The position numbers were made by a program, and so were the translations under genes. This document shows, in pieces, positions 1-6,651 of a DNA stretch of 9,466 nucleotides. Below the pieces are notes generated by a model. It was not told the DNA's origin, ran no database searches, and saw nothing but the letters and a program-made list of their open reading frames with translations. Within the stretch, counting starts at the first letter, position 1; each line of letters begins with the position of its first letter. This stretch comes from Acidobacteriota bacterium (GTDB lineage: Bacteria > Acidobacteriota > Terriglobia > UBA7540), in the NCBI GenBank assembly GCA_021827245.1, contig JAKAWN010000266.1:1-9466 (forward strand), written 5' to 3'.

Positions 1-140
1 CCCATGGTGTGCTTTGTCAACGTAGCGAGCGTGGACCGAATCATCTATTCGATCTTCCACCGATTCAACCTCGAATGGAAAACCCGCACCCTCCGCCTTT
101 TTACACAAGCAGCTTGACATCACCATCCTCGCCAATTCAC

Positions 141-170
141 TTGACGGGATGGGGAGTTTTACTGTTTAAT
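141..170 (+). promoter_or_regulatory. Candidate sigma70 promoter of the peptide operon
   Basis: TTGACG at 141-146 (one mismatch to the -35 consensus) and TTTAAT at 165-170 (one mismatch to the -10 consensus) are separated by 18 nt. Transcription would start near 177 and leave a leader of about 30 nt before the ATG at 208. A second hexamer, a perfect TTGACA at 114-119, has no matching -10 at the right spacing. The match is by eye; the position just upstream of the first gene supports it. Confidence 0.5.
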
Positions 171-193
171 ATTTGCGACGTAACTTCGATCAT

Positions 194-200
194 AGGAGGT
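194..200 (+). promoter_or_regulatory. Strong Shine-Dalgarno sequence of the short peptide gene
   Basis: AGGAGGT is a full-length match to the anti-Shine-Dalgarno sequence, with 7 nt to the ATG at 208. It is stronger than the GGAG-type sites of most downstream genes. That fixes the start of the 72-residue peptide and suggests it is made in excess of the enzymes. Confidence 0.8.
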
Positions 201-207
201 CGACAAA

Positions 208-426
208 ATGGCACAAGGGAATCCGCTGGGGCGTTCCGCACGATACGCGATCACTTCGATCGATGCGGTGCGACTAAACAATATCCGAACGGACGAACAG
301 GTAATCGAGGCGCAACGCGGAATTACTCCAGATATGCTGAACGCCTTGGAGGAAATGGTCAATGCCGCCCGGGCCGGAAAACTTGAAGGTCGAGCCGCTC
401 TGACGGTTGCCGCTATAAAGTGGTAA
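208..426 (+). CDS. 72-residue peptide, candidate precursor or scaffold peptide of the operon
   Basis: I do not recognise this peptide family. The start is fixed by the AGGAGGT site 7 nt upstream. The peptide has no Cys, no signal peptide and no membrane segment. Charge is nearly balanced: 7 Arg and 2 Lys against 8 acidic residues. The only aromatic residues are Tyr13 and Trp72. Residues 41-56 look like an amphipathic helix and follow Gly-Ile-Thr-Pro at 38-41. The tail, 63-72, is Ala-rich and ends in Ile-Lys-Trp. It is the first gene of an operon of coupled enzyme genes, has the best ribosome-binding site, and is set apart by a 72-nt gap. This is the arrangement usual for RiPP precursors or peptide scaffolds. 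Absence of Cys argues against lanthipeptide or thiazole chemistry, so the C-terminal Lys-Trp is the most attractive modification site; this is inference. It could instead be a small regulator or accessory subunit. Confidence 0.72.
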   Translation: MAQGNPLGRSARYAITSIDAVRLNNIRTDEQVIEAQRGITPDMLNALEEMVNAARAGKLEGRAALTVAAIKW

Positions 427-431
427 GCCCA

Positions 432-476
432 GGGCGCACTCTAAACGTCGATGCACCCGCTTTCTGTGCGGCGCCC
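432..476 (+). promoter_or_regulatory. Possible hairpin between the peptide gene and the TPR gene
   Basis: GGGCGC at 432-437 can pair with GCGCCC at 471-476. Alternatively GGGC/GCCC plus GCAC (436-439)/GTGC (466-469) pair with a 3-nt bulge. No U-run follows, so this is not a classical terminator. It could slow polymerase or protect the 3' end of the peptide message, giving more peptide than enzyme. Stability was not computed. Confidence 0.3.
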
Positions 477-498
477 ACTGTAAAACGGAGCAGGATGT

Positions 499-2304
499 AT
501 GACAGGTGCCGGATCTGGGCTCTTTCTCCGGCCGCTCTCATCTCAATCCCAACGAGCTTGGGTGGTGAGTGGCCGAGAAGTCGCATCCTCTCCGCGCGTA
601 CTGGTTCTCACTGGAAACCTCAACTCCAATCAGCCACTTGGCGCAGTCAGACTTTTTCTTGATGAGATCCGACGGTATGCGACGCCAGAGGATTCATCCA
701 ACTTGGCACGCCTCGACGAATACATACAGCATATCATTCCAAATGGACCGGCAGGGCGTAACCATGGAGACCTCCTGGCCCAATCTGTTGCTTTTGCTGT
801 TCTAAGAAGAATTAGTCGAGAAAGCGCAATTACTTCGCGCCTAATCGACTTAAGCGCGCGCACGCTTAATAGAATCATTTCGAGAATTCCTGAATGCGAC
901 ACTGTTCTGGTTAGCGAGGCTGATGCCCTAGATCGAATGTCGCTGAAGGTGGTAGCACGGGCGATGTTGCTCCTGACGAAGGATGACGGCTTCGCATGGC
1001 GAGTGCATTCCAGAATAGAGCCCGCGATCAGTAATTCCGGTTCCAGCTCTCCTTATCCCCTATACGAGACCTGTCGACGCGCATTTCTCAAACATATAAT
1101 CGAAATCACTGGCGGTCGTACTGAGCTACTCGGTCAGCCTTCTCCATTCACTTCACCATCCTGTCCCACTGAGGTGTCGCTTTATCGCGCCACAACCGCA
1201 TTAGTGCTCCAGAATTATGATGAATGTATTCTTTGTTGCGAATCCCTGCTCTCTGGATTACCTTCAGGCACCCCGGATGAAGCGTACAGATTACTTGCGC
1301 TTGCCAGCATAAATGTCGGGGACATTAATGCTGCGAGATGGGCGCTCGAAACAGCAGAGCACATTGCCACCTCCACAGCGCGTCGCGCACACCTCGCCTA
1401 TTTGCAGGGTCTGATTGCCGCTAAACGTGCTTATAACCTGGACGAGAGTAATCGGCATTACCTGCGAGCGCTTTCGTTACTAGATGACCAGCCAGATCGC
1501 AATGGAGAGGGAGATCTGCCATTGGAGGAAGCGTGGCTTTTTAACGGTCTTGCGCTTAACGAGGCAATCCTGGCCCAACGCCATGGTGCACGTAGGCCCC
1601 ACCACTTGCGTGCAGCATTCTCATACGAGCAACGAGCATTTGGTCTGGTCCGCGATGGAGATTCTCCTGCTCGTGCCTACTTGCGCTTCAATTTGCTTGC
1701 TAATTCCGCATTTCTCCTTGAAATGGATGGTGCCCATACAGATGCAATCAAAGTGTTAGAACGCGCCTTCAACGAGGAAACAACGGGTTCCGATTATGAG
1801 AGTCGTGACGCCGCATGCACCCTTCAATATCGATCCGGCGTACTTTATTACCGGTCAGGTGACAAGCACAAGGCCCTCACCCTTCTTCGTAATGCCGCAG
1901 CCTTTGATCCGTTTCCAGAAAATTGGGCTTCGAGACAGCAAATTTTATTTGCGGAGGGAGTAGTCGCCCTTGAAAGTGGTCTTCTTCAAGACTCACTCGA
2001 AGCGTTCAGCGAGGGCTTAGCCCTCTGCAAGTCTGCCCGCTCCGCAGCTGGCTTTCATGACCATCTCAATGGGACTCTACGAACTTTGACGCTGATGGGC
2101 CGTTCTTCTGAACATGACCTACTCGTTGATCAGGTCGAGCATGAGGAGGGAATCTTGTTTTCTTCATCCCCTCTCTTGACTCTGCCCCCCAAGCTCCCGG
2201 CCTACGTACCCGATGTTGACTTAGAAGATATGCCCGCTATTGATTTGAACCGCTACCTCAGCGGGGACCGTAACGGTGGAGGATCACATTTGTGGATACA
2301 GTGA
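499..2304 (+). CDS. TPR-rich protein, 601 aa, function unknown
   Basis: The start at 499 has GGAG at 487-490, 8 nt upstream. The part from about residue 225 to 515 is built of paired amphipathic helices with TPR spacing. Clear units lie around 263-290 (a Gly-Asp-Ile-Asn-Ala-Ala-Arg turn), 396-425, 440-470 (Tyr-Arg-Ser-Gly-Asp-Lys-His-Lys-Ala-Leu) and 483-512. Such solenoids normally bind peptides or proteins. Residues 1-200 are not TPR-like. The stretch 135-157 (Val-Leu-Val-Ser-Glu-Ala-Asp-Ala-Leu-Asp and the following helix) is faintly like the Walker B region of STAND/AAA ATPases, but I see no Walker A loop, so a functional ATPase is unlikely. There is no C-terminal helix-turn-helix as in MalT/LuxR regulators. 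The acidic and Pro-rich tail (550-601) looks unstructured. It lies directly after the peptide gene and overlaps the SDR gene by 13 nt. I infer a role in recognising the peptide or assembling the enzymes; a regulatory role is the alternative. Confidence 0.82.
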   Translation: MTGAGSGLFLRPLSSQSQRAWVVSGREVASSPRVLVLTGNLNSNQPLGAVRLFLDEIRRYATPEDSSNLARLDEYIQHIIPNGPAGRNHGDLLAQSVAFAVLRRISRESAITSRLIDLSARTLNRIISRIPECDTVLVSEADALDRMSLKVVARAMLLLTKDDGFAWRVHSRIEPAISNSGSSSPYPLYETCRRAFLKHIIEITGGRTELLGQPSPFTSPSCPTEVSLYRATTALVLQNYDECILCCESLLSGLPSGTPDEAYRLLALASINVGDINAARWALETAEHIATSTARRAHLAYLQGLIAAKRAYNLDESNRHYLRALSLLDDQPDRNGEGDLPLEEAWLFNGLALNEAILAQRHGARRPHHLRAAFSYEQRAFGLVRDGDSPARAYLRFNLLANSAFLLEMDGAHTDAIKVLERAFNEETTGSDYESRDAACTLQYRSGVLYYRSGDKHKALTLLRNAAAFDPFPENWASRQQILFAEGVVALESGLLQDSLEAFSEGLALCKSARSAAGFHDHLNGTLRTLTLMGRSSEHDLLVDQVEHEEGILFSSSPLLTLPPKLPAYVPDVDLEDMPAIDLNRYLSGDRNGGGSHLWIQ

Positions 2305-3242
2305 GAGACTCTCCGGCCGTCCTTGTAGCCGGCGCCGGCCAAGTTGGAGTATATGCTGCAAGGGAGCTTGCACAGAGAGGGGCGAAGGTTATCGCAGTCG
2401 ACGCCGAGCCCGCTATGGGCTATTTTTTGCGGTTCGGACCTCGCGTTGACACAGAGTTGCTAGCTGGCGACATAAGGGAGAGTGACGCACTATTACCGCT
2501 GATTCGTAACAATAATATTCAATATGTGATAGCTTGTGCCGGTCTTGTTGGTCACGATCTCTCGAAGATTCCTGAGCACGACGCTTGGGCCGTAAATGTT
2601 GATGGAGTTCGGAATTTAGCTGAGGTCGCGATCGCATCTGGCACTGTCCGTCGGATAGTGTACATCAGTAGCGTAGCAGTCTACGGGGAACCTCCAGTGC
2701 CGAGGATTGGTGAGGAATCGCCCCTAGCACCTTATTCAGAGTATGGGAAGACAAAGGCAGCCGCTGAAAGACTGTTGCTTCGCTATCGTGCCGAACTTGA
2801 AGTACGAATCGTTAGGTCTTGCGGTGTATATGGACCGCTCAGGCTCGGCCGTGGAAGCCAATCCGCCCGCTTAATTGAAAAATTGGTCGTTAATGCACGC
2901 CGAGGAAACGACATCGTTATCAGGACCACACAAGGCGCTTCGGATGAGTATTTATATGTTAAGGATCTCGCTCGGGCAGTTGCGATGATTACACTTCATT
3001 CCGTTCAACAGGACTGTTACGTTTTCAATGTTGGATCGGGCATAAAGACGACCTGCATAGAACTTGCGGCCGCGCTGCAGGAGGCCGTACCAACGGCTAG
3101 GATCAAACTCGAACTTGTCGATGGCGAGGATTCTAAAGTGCCGGCCCTCGATATTGAGCGGCTTCGGCAAGCACTTGGATTTACGCCCGAGTTCTCGCTC
3201 GTTGAAGGGCTACGCGATTACATTGTGGAGGCGGGCTTCTAA
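2292..3242 (+). CDS. NAD-dependent epimerase/dehydratase family protein (extended SDR), 316 aa
   Basis: The start is GTG at 2292, with GGAGG at 2278-2282, 9 nt upstream and inside the end of the TPR gene. Visible features are the N-terminal Rossmann motif GAGQVG (14-19), Asp37 at the end of the second strand, which favours NAD over NADP, the Ser-Ser-Val-Ala-Val-Tyr-Gly segment (126-132) supplying the catalytic Ser/Thr, and the YxxxK pair Tyr151/Lys155. Family-typical segments follow: Cys-Gly-Val-Tyr-Gly-Pro (177-182), Asp-Glu-Tyr-Leu-Tyr-Val-Lys-Asp (218-225) and Phe-Asn-Val-Gly-Ser-Gly (245-250). Length is normal and the catalytic set is intact. Most relatives act on nucleotide sugars, but no glycosyltransferase or sugar-nucleotide gene is nearby. 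Here it may oxidise, reduce or epimerise another hydroxyl or keto substrate of the pathway. The substrate cannot be told from sequence. Confidence 0.92.
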   Translation: MDTVRDSPAVLVAGAGQVGVYAARELAQRGAKVIAVDAEPAMGYFLRFGPRVDTELLAGDIRESDALLPLIRNNNIQYVIACAGLVGHDLSKIPEHDAWAVNVDGVRNLAEVAIASGTVRRIVYISSVAVYGEPPVPRIGEESPLAPYSEYGKTKAAAERLLLRYRAELEVRIVRSCGVYGPLRLGRGSQSARLIEKLVVNARRGNDIVIRTTQGASDEYLYVKDLARAVAMITLHSVQQDCYVFNVGSGIKTTCIELAAALQEAVPTARIKLELVDGEDSKVPALDIERLRQALGFTPEFSLVEGLRDYIVEAGF

Positions 3243-3874
3243 TGGATCGTCCTCTTCTCGCGGTAGCCTCTCCCGATGAGATTCGCGAGACAACTGTCGT
3301 TGGTGTCTGTGCAAGCCTTAAACCTGCTCCAGGGATCGAGCGCAAATCGGCTACTCGGGGCCTGCTTCAGTATTCTCTCGTGAGTCTTGCGTCAATTTAC
3401 CCGGACGTCTCGGTGCTGGACCTGAGGGATCACATTCCTCCGCAATTTGATGGGCGATTGCCTTCTGACCATCCAGATGAGACGCTGAGATTTCTCTTTG
3501 GGTGCATTAAGCAGGCCCGTGCCTTATTATTTGCCATCCCAGCATATTGGTCGGGAGTATCCGGCGTATTTAAGAACTTTGTTGACGTTCTCTGCGGACC
3601 TGTATACGACAAACTGTCTGACTCACAAACCGTATTTTCCGGAAAGCTCGTGGGCGTGATTGTAGTAGGTGCTGATGAACTCAGCGCAAGGCTTGGAGCC
3701 GAGCAGTCACAACACATATTCGAAAGCTGCGGGGCAATTCTGATCGCGCCACCAGTCGTTTTCGGGAATCTGGAGAACGAGGGCATCACACGATCCAATG
3801 TTGCACTTCTTCCCGGCCTTGCGGCAACTCTGGCACGGGGATTGCACCCGGAGATACATGCAGATACATTCTGA
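3242..3874 (+). CDS. NAD(P)H-dependent FMN reductase, flavodoxin-like fold (first copy), 210 aa
   Basis: The ATG at 3242 shares one base with the TAA of the SDR gene (TAATG), with GGAGG at 3227-3231 upstream. After an unusual N-terminal extension of about 18 residues comes the first beta strand and an FMN phosphate loop (Gly-Val-Cys-Ala-Ser-Leu at 21-26). The family signature, of the type Pro-x-Tyr-x-x-Gly-x-x-Gly-x-x-Lys-Asn-x-x-Asp, is at 100-115. It binds the isoalloxazine ring and is intact. The protein is cytosolic. Family members reduce FMN for a partner monooxygenase, or directly reduce quinones, azo or nitro compounds. No flavin monooxygenase is encoded in the window, so it may act directly on a pathway intermediate. 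It differs clearly from the second FMN reductase at 5608-6183, so the pair is not a recent duplication. Confidence 0.88.
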   Translation: MDRPLLAVASPDEIRETTVVGVCASLKPAPGIERKSATRGLLQYSLVSLASIYPDVSVLDLRDHIPPQFDGRLPSDHPDETLRFLFGCIKQARALLFAIPAYWSGVSGVFKNFVDVLCGPVYDKLSDSQTVFSGKLVGVIVVGADELSARLGAEQSQHIFESCGAILIAPPVVFGNLENEGITRSNVALLPGLAATLARGLHPEIHADTF

Positions 3875-4562
3875 ACCAACATACGAGTCTGTGTCGGACG
3901 CAATACTCGAGAGACTCTTCGAAATTGGCGTTCTCACGTCGAAGCCGGAAGCAACACCATGGGAGTCCTTCTTGCACCTTTCCGATTTGGTACACGAACG
4001 GTTTCACATTCCGGGCACGTCTTTCTCTCCGATGATGCGTCGATTTTTGTTTGCGCTGGGCCGAGCCGCAAATCCTCGTTCAATGGTCGGAGTAGGTACT
4101 TTCGTTGGGTACACCTTCGCGTGGCTTTTGCGGGACAGAAATGACGGGAAGTCTGGTCCGTTCTTCGAAAAGGCTATTGGGGTGGATATTGATCCGCAAG
4201 CAACCTCGGCTGCCGAAAAGAATTGTGCATTGCTCGGACACGGCGACCGGCTCCAATTCGTTACTTCGGACGGAGTTGCCGCCATGAGAGACATCGGACA
4301 CAGCGTGGATCTTCTCTATATAGATGTCGACGATCCCCACCGAGGCAAGCTTGGATATTGCGATATTCTCGTCGCAGCGCTTCCATCATTACGTTCGGGC
4401 TCAATCGTGGTCGCCCACGATGCCTGCGAAAAGCAATTTCACAGTGACATGAAGCAATACGAGCAAATGATGCGTGACCTGGGCTGCTTTGCTGAAGCAG
4501 TCGTGCTCCCGATCGATGCCTGTGGCGTTTCCGTCACGGTCTTCCGCGGAGCTCGAACATGA
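3858..4562 (+). CDS. Class I SAM-dependent methyltransferase, O-methyltransferase-like, 234 aa
   Basis: I chose the ATG at 3858, which has GGAG at 3850-3853 and overlaps the preceding gene by 17 nt. An in-frame ATG at 3798 would add 20 residues but lies deeper inside that gene. With the 3858 start, the SAM loop (Val-Gly-Val-Gly-Thr-Phe-Val-Gly-Tyr) is at 77-85, the acidic end of the second strand (Gly-Val-Asp-Ile-Asp) at 108-112, Tyr-Ile-Asp-Val-Asp-Asp at 154-159 and Val-Ala-His-Asp-Ala at 185-189. The preceding helix (Ser-Pro-Met-Met-Arg-Arg-Phe-Leu) and the order of motifs match the caffeoyl-CoA/catechol O-methyltransferase type, in which Asp residues of the last two motifs bind a divalent metal. 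The usual Glu before the Gly-rich loop is Gly here. I infer methylation of a hydroxyl, or possibly an amine, on a pathway intermediate. Confidence 0.87.
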   Translation: MQIHSEPTYESVSDAILERLFEIGVLTSKPEATPWESFLHLSDLVHERFHIPGTSFSPMMRRFLFALGRAANPRSMVGVGTFVGYTFAWLLRDRNDGKSGPFFEKAIGVDIDPQATSAAEKNCALLGHGDRLQFVTSDGVAAMRDIGHSVDLLYIDVDDPHRGKLGYCDILVAALPSLRSGSIVVAHDACEKQFHSDMKQYEQMMRDLGCFAEAVVLPIDACGVSVTVFRGART

Positions 4563-5611
4563 TTGCCGACCTCGGCATTGGCCACGTGCGACTCTCCTTT
4601 CCCGGAAACTACGCGGTCGCCCGATCCGGAGGACTGTACGGGGAGCCTGGTGGCTGCCGCACACTTCGGGCGGCGATCGCGGATTTCGAGAAGGTTTCCG
4701 CGGAAGAGGTGGTAGTCACTACAGGGGCTTCAATGGGGTTGACATCGCTGCTCGCTGGCTTGCCTCGGCCGTGCTCGGTGATGCTGCCCCGGCCTTATTA
4801 TCCAGCCTACCCTAGAATGGCGGAACTGCTTGGTTTACAGGTCATTTATTACGGTTTGCGGGAAGAGTGTAACTGGATGCCAGATCCAGTCGAAATTCTG
4901 GGTCTCGTTCGTGGCAATACGCAAGCAATTGTGCTCAATTCCCCGGGTAATCCGACCGGTAGCCTGATTGAAGTTGCGGTGCTAGCCGAACTAACAAAGA
5001 TCATCAATGCCGCAGACCTTTTGGTTATCAGTGACGAGGTTTATGGGGAGTTTGTGTACCCGGAAACCGGGCTGAGTCTCTCGGTTCCTGATTTGCCTGA
5101 AGTCCAGCGCCTAGCGCGAGTACGGAGTTTCTCGAAGTCTTTCGGGATGCCTGGCGAGCGCCTCGGGTATGTGCTTACCCGAGCGGACCTACGGGCTCAA
5201 GTTGAACGTGTACATTGGACCTTGGCAATGTCACCTCCGGCTACCGCACAGCAGGCCGCCTTGGCAGCCCTCAGGAATAGTCCGCAACTGCACATCTCTC
5301 GATTGCGAGATGAACTGAACACCAACCGGTTAGCTGCAGGCGAAATCATGAAAGGTGGCCATAGTTTCACGACGTCTGTACCCGCGGCGGGGATATTTTA
5401 CTGGATTAAGGTTCCGGCTTCCGGTTTCGACTCGCGAACCCTGGCCAAGCAGTGTGCAGAGCGGGCATCCGTCATAGTCGCGCCTGGAGACGATTTTGGC
5501 ATGGCATCTCCGGCGTATTTGCGGGCCTCTTTCGCTCTGCCTCTCGCGGAGGTGCAGGAAGGCTTCACCAAATTGAAAAACTTCCTCGACAATCTGGAGA
5601 GTCTAGGATGA
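4559..5611 (+). CDS. PLP-dependent class I/II aminotransferase (fold type I), 350 aa
   Basis: The ATG at 4559 overlaps the methyltransferase stop as ATGA, with GGAG at 4548-4551, 7 nt upstream. Catalytic residues are all present: Asn131 in Asn-Ser-Pro-Gly-Asn-Pro-Thr-Gly (127-134), Asp159 and Tyr162 in Ser-Asp-Glu-Val-Tyr (158-162), Lys193 as the Schiff-base lysine in Ser-Phe-Ser-Lys-Ser-Phe-Gly-Met-Pro-Gly (190-199), Arg201, and Arg322 in Tyr-Leu-Arg-Ala-Ser-Phe-Ala for the substrate carboxylate. At 350 aa it is shorter than the usual 380-400. The N-terminal arm before Leu-Gly-Ile-Gly (5-8) and the segment up to Gly-Leu-Tyr-Gly-Glu-Pro-Gly-Gly (25-32) are reduced, which may open the active site to a larger substrate. 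Members of this fold also include PLP oxidases and cyclases, so a non-transaminase role is possible. Overlap with its neighbours places it in the same pathway. Confidence 0.93.
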   Translation: MIADLGIGHVRLSFPGNYAVARSGGLYGEPGGCRTLRAAIADFEKVSAEEVVVTTGASMGLTSLLAGLPRPCSVMLPRPYYPAYPRMAELLGLQVIYYGLREECNWMPDPVEILGLVRGNTQAIVLNSPGNPTGSLIEVAVLAELTKIINAADLLVISDEVYGEFVYPETGLSLSVPDLPEVQRLARVRSFSKSFGMPGERLGYVLTRADLRAQVERVHWTLAMSPPATAQQAALAALRNSPQLHISRLRDELNTNRLAAGEIMKGGHSFTTSVPAAGIFYWIKVPASGFDSRTLAKQCAERASVIVAPGDDFGMASPAYLRASFALPLAEVQEGFTKLKNFLDNLESLG

Positions 5612-6183
5612 AAGACCAACTGAAGGTGGTTCTTATTAGCGGCAGTTCGCGGCACCCCTCGCACACGGCATCTTTGGTCCAAGCCGTCTCGACGGGTCTA
5701 TCTGAACGCGGAGCACATACTTGCGTGTGGATCTTGAGCGAGCGCCGACTGCCGGCCTCCGATCCAAGTTATCACAGTGATCCGATATTGAATCCCGATC
5801 CCGTCGTGCGGGAACTCGTTCGCGAAGTCGCCGATTCCGATGCCATTGTTCTAGCTTCTCCCGTATACCACAACTCCTATTCTGGAATACTCAAGAACGC
5901 TCTTGATCATTTGGCAATTTCGCAGTTTTATCGCAAGCCTGTCGGGCTTGTTGGTCACGGAGGAAACAGAACCACGCAGGCGGTCGATCATCTGCGGATC
6001 GTCGTTCGGGGATTGCTGGGCTTTGCGCTTTCTTCTCAGGTGTGCACATGCAACGATGACTACGCCGAGACAGCTGAAGTCTATCGCATCATTTCGAGCG
6101 ACATTGAGGCACGCATCGAGAGGTTTATAGATGAAATGATGCTTGTAGCAGCCATGATGAGCATCCTGCGCACTAACACCTGA
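5608..6183 (+). CDS. NAD(P)H-dependent FMN reductase, flavodoxin-like fold (second copy), 191 aa
   Basis: The ATG at 5608 overlaps the aminotransferase stop as ATGA, with GGAG at 5596-5599, 8 nt upstream. Open sequence continues 5' of this but lies inside the aminotransferase gene and is not credible coding. The FMN phosphate loop Ser-Gly-Ser-Ser-Arg is at 11-15. The flavin-ring motif with Ser-Pro-Val-Tyr and Ser-Gly-x-Leu-Lys-Asn-x-x-Asp spans 84-100, and Gly-His-Gly-Gly-Asn at 117-121 is a third flavin-contact loop. Length and order are typical of the SsuE/ArsH/NAD(P)H-dependent oxidoreductase family. It is the last gene of the coupled operon. It may supply reduced FMN or carry out a direct two-electron reduction or oxidation. 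I see no strong terminator in the 93 nt that follow. Confidence 0.9.
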   Translation: MKDQLKVVLISGSSRHPSHTASLVQAVSTGLSERGAHTCVWILSERRLPASDPSYHSDPILNPDPVVRELVREVADSDAIVLASPVYHNSYSGILKNALDHLAISQFYRKPVGLVGHGGNRTTQAVDHLRIVVRGLLGFALSSQVCTCNDDYAETAEVYRIISSDIEARIERFIDEMMLVAAMMSILRTNT

Positions 6184-6276
6184 AATCACCGACTGGACAG
6201 GCGCTTAGAGAGGCGCTTGGCAGCGACGTCGGAGACCTACGACAGCAAAAGTATTGCAGGTTTTATGGGGCAGGTA

Positions 6277-6651
6277 TTACGAAGACTCCCCTGAGACGAA
6301 ATGAAACAGATTTCCATCGCGATCCTGAAAATTATCGCCATAAGCGTGAGCGGACCTCTCCCGCAATCGGGCTGTCATAGAAGCGAATTGATCTGGTGCG
6401 AATGCAAACTCCAGATGAGAAATTCCATGATCTGCACCGTGCAATCGAAGATCACCTTCGGGATGATGTCCCTTCGCAAATATCCCTAGTCTCTGCTCGC
6501 CTGCTTGAAAAAATGCGTAGCCCACTCCCGATTCCAATGCGATAAGGCCGAGTGTGTGCCCATAAAACTCACACTGAGCGTCAAAGTTGTCACTAATAAT
6601 CACTATTCCCGAGATCCCAGTGACAGCAGGCGCTTCGCTAAGTTTCCCCAT
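6277..6651 (-). CDS. VOC/glyoxalase-bleomycin-resistance fold protein, 124 aa
   Basis: The start at 6651 has GGGAG (plus-strand positions 6660-6664) 8 nt upstream. Two beta-alpha-beta-beta-beta modules are visible. The first begins with Gly-Ile-Val-Ile-Ile-Ser-Asp-Asn-Phe at 15-23, then a Phe-Tyr ... Leu-Gly-Leu helix and loop (29-36). The second has His79 in Gly-Ile-Ser-His-Leu-Glu-Phe and ends in Asp-Arg-Asp-Gly-Asn-Leu-Phe-His-Phe (110-118). In most metal-dependent VOC enzymes the position of His117 is Glu, and a His stands in the first strand where this protein has none. The metal site is therefore altered or lost. Possible roles are isomerase, dioxygenase-like enzyme, or binding/resistance protein. 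It is convergent with the operon, so shared transcription is not expected. Confidence 0.85.
   Translation of the reverse strand: MGKLSEAPAVTGISGIVIISDNFDAQCEFYGHTLGLIALESGVGYAFFQAGEQRLGIFAKGHHPEGDLRLHGADHGISHLEFAFAPDQFASMTARLRERSAHAYGDNFQDRDGNLFHFVSGESS

Noticed and set aside
9..386. 125-codon open frame on the + strand over the operon promoter and peptide gene
   Set aside because: It has no ribosome-binding site, an unlikely composition, and overlaps the better supported peptide gene in another frame.
208..426. Peptide as a LysW-type amino-group carrier or a nitrile-hydratase/Nif11-type leader
   Set aside because: There is no zinc-binding Cys set or acidic C-terminal motif as in LysW, and no Gly-Gly cleavage site or recognisable Nif11 or nitrile-hydratase segment.
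3798..3857. Upstream start for the methyltransferase adding 20 residues
   Set aside because: The extra residues lie inside the FMN reductase gene and do not fit the family's N-terminus; the ATG at 3858 gives the usual small overlap and has GGAG just upstream.
3430..3903. 157-codon open frame on the - strand
   Set aside because: It is antisense to the FMN reductase and methyltransferase start, with a Ser/Pro/Arg-rich composition typical of a shadow frame.
5452..5607. In-frame N-terminal extension of the second FMN reductase
   Set aside because: The 52 extra residues lie inside the aminotransferase and are Arg/Gly-rich; the ATGA overlap with a Shine-Dalgarno site fixes the start at 5608.
6199..6218. 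Direct repeat AGGCGCTT downstream of the operon
   Set aside because: Two 8-bp copies 12 nt apart form no stable stem and no U-run follows, so it is neither a clear terminator nor an attachment site.
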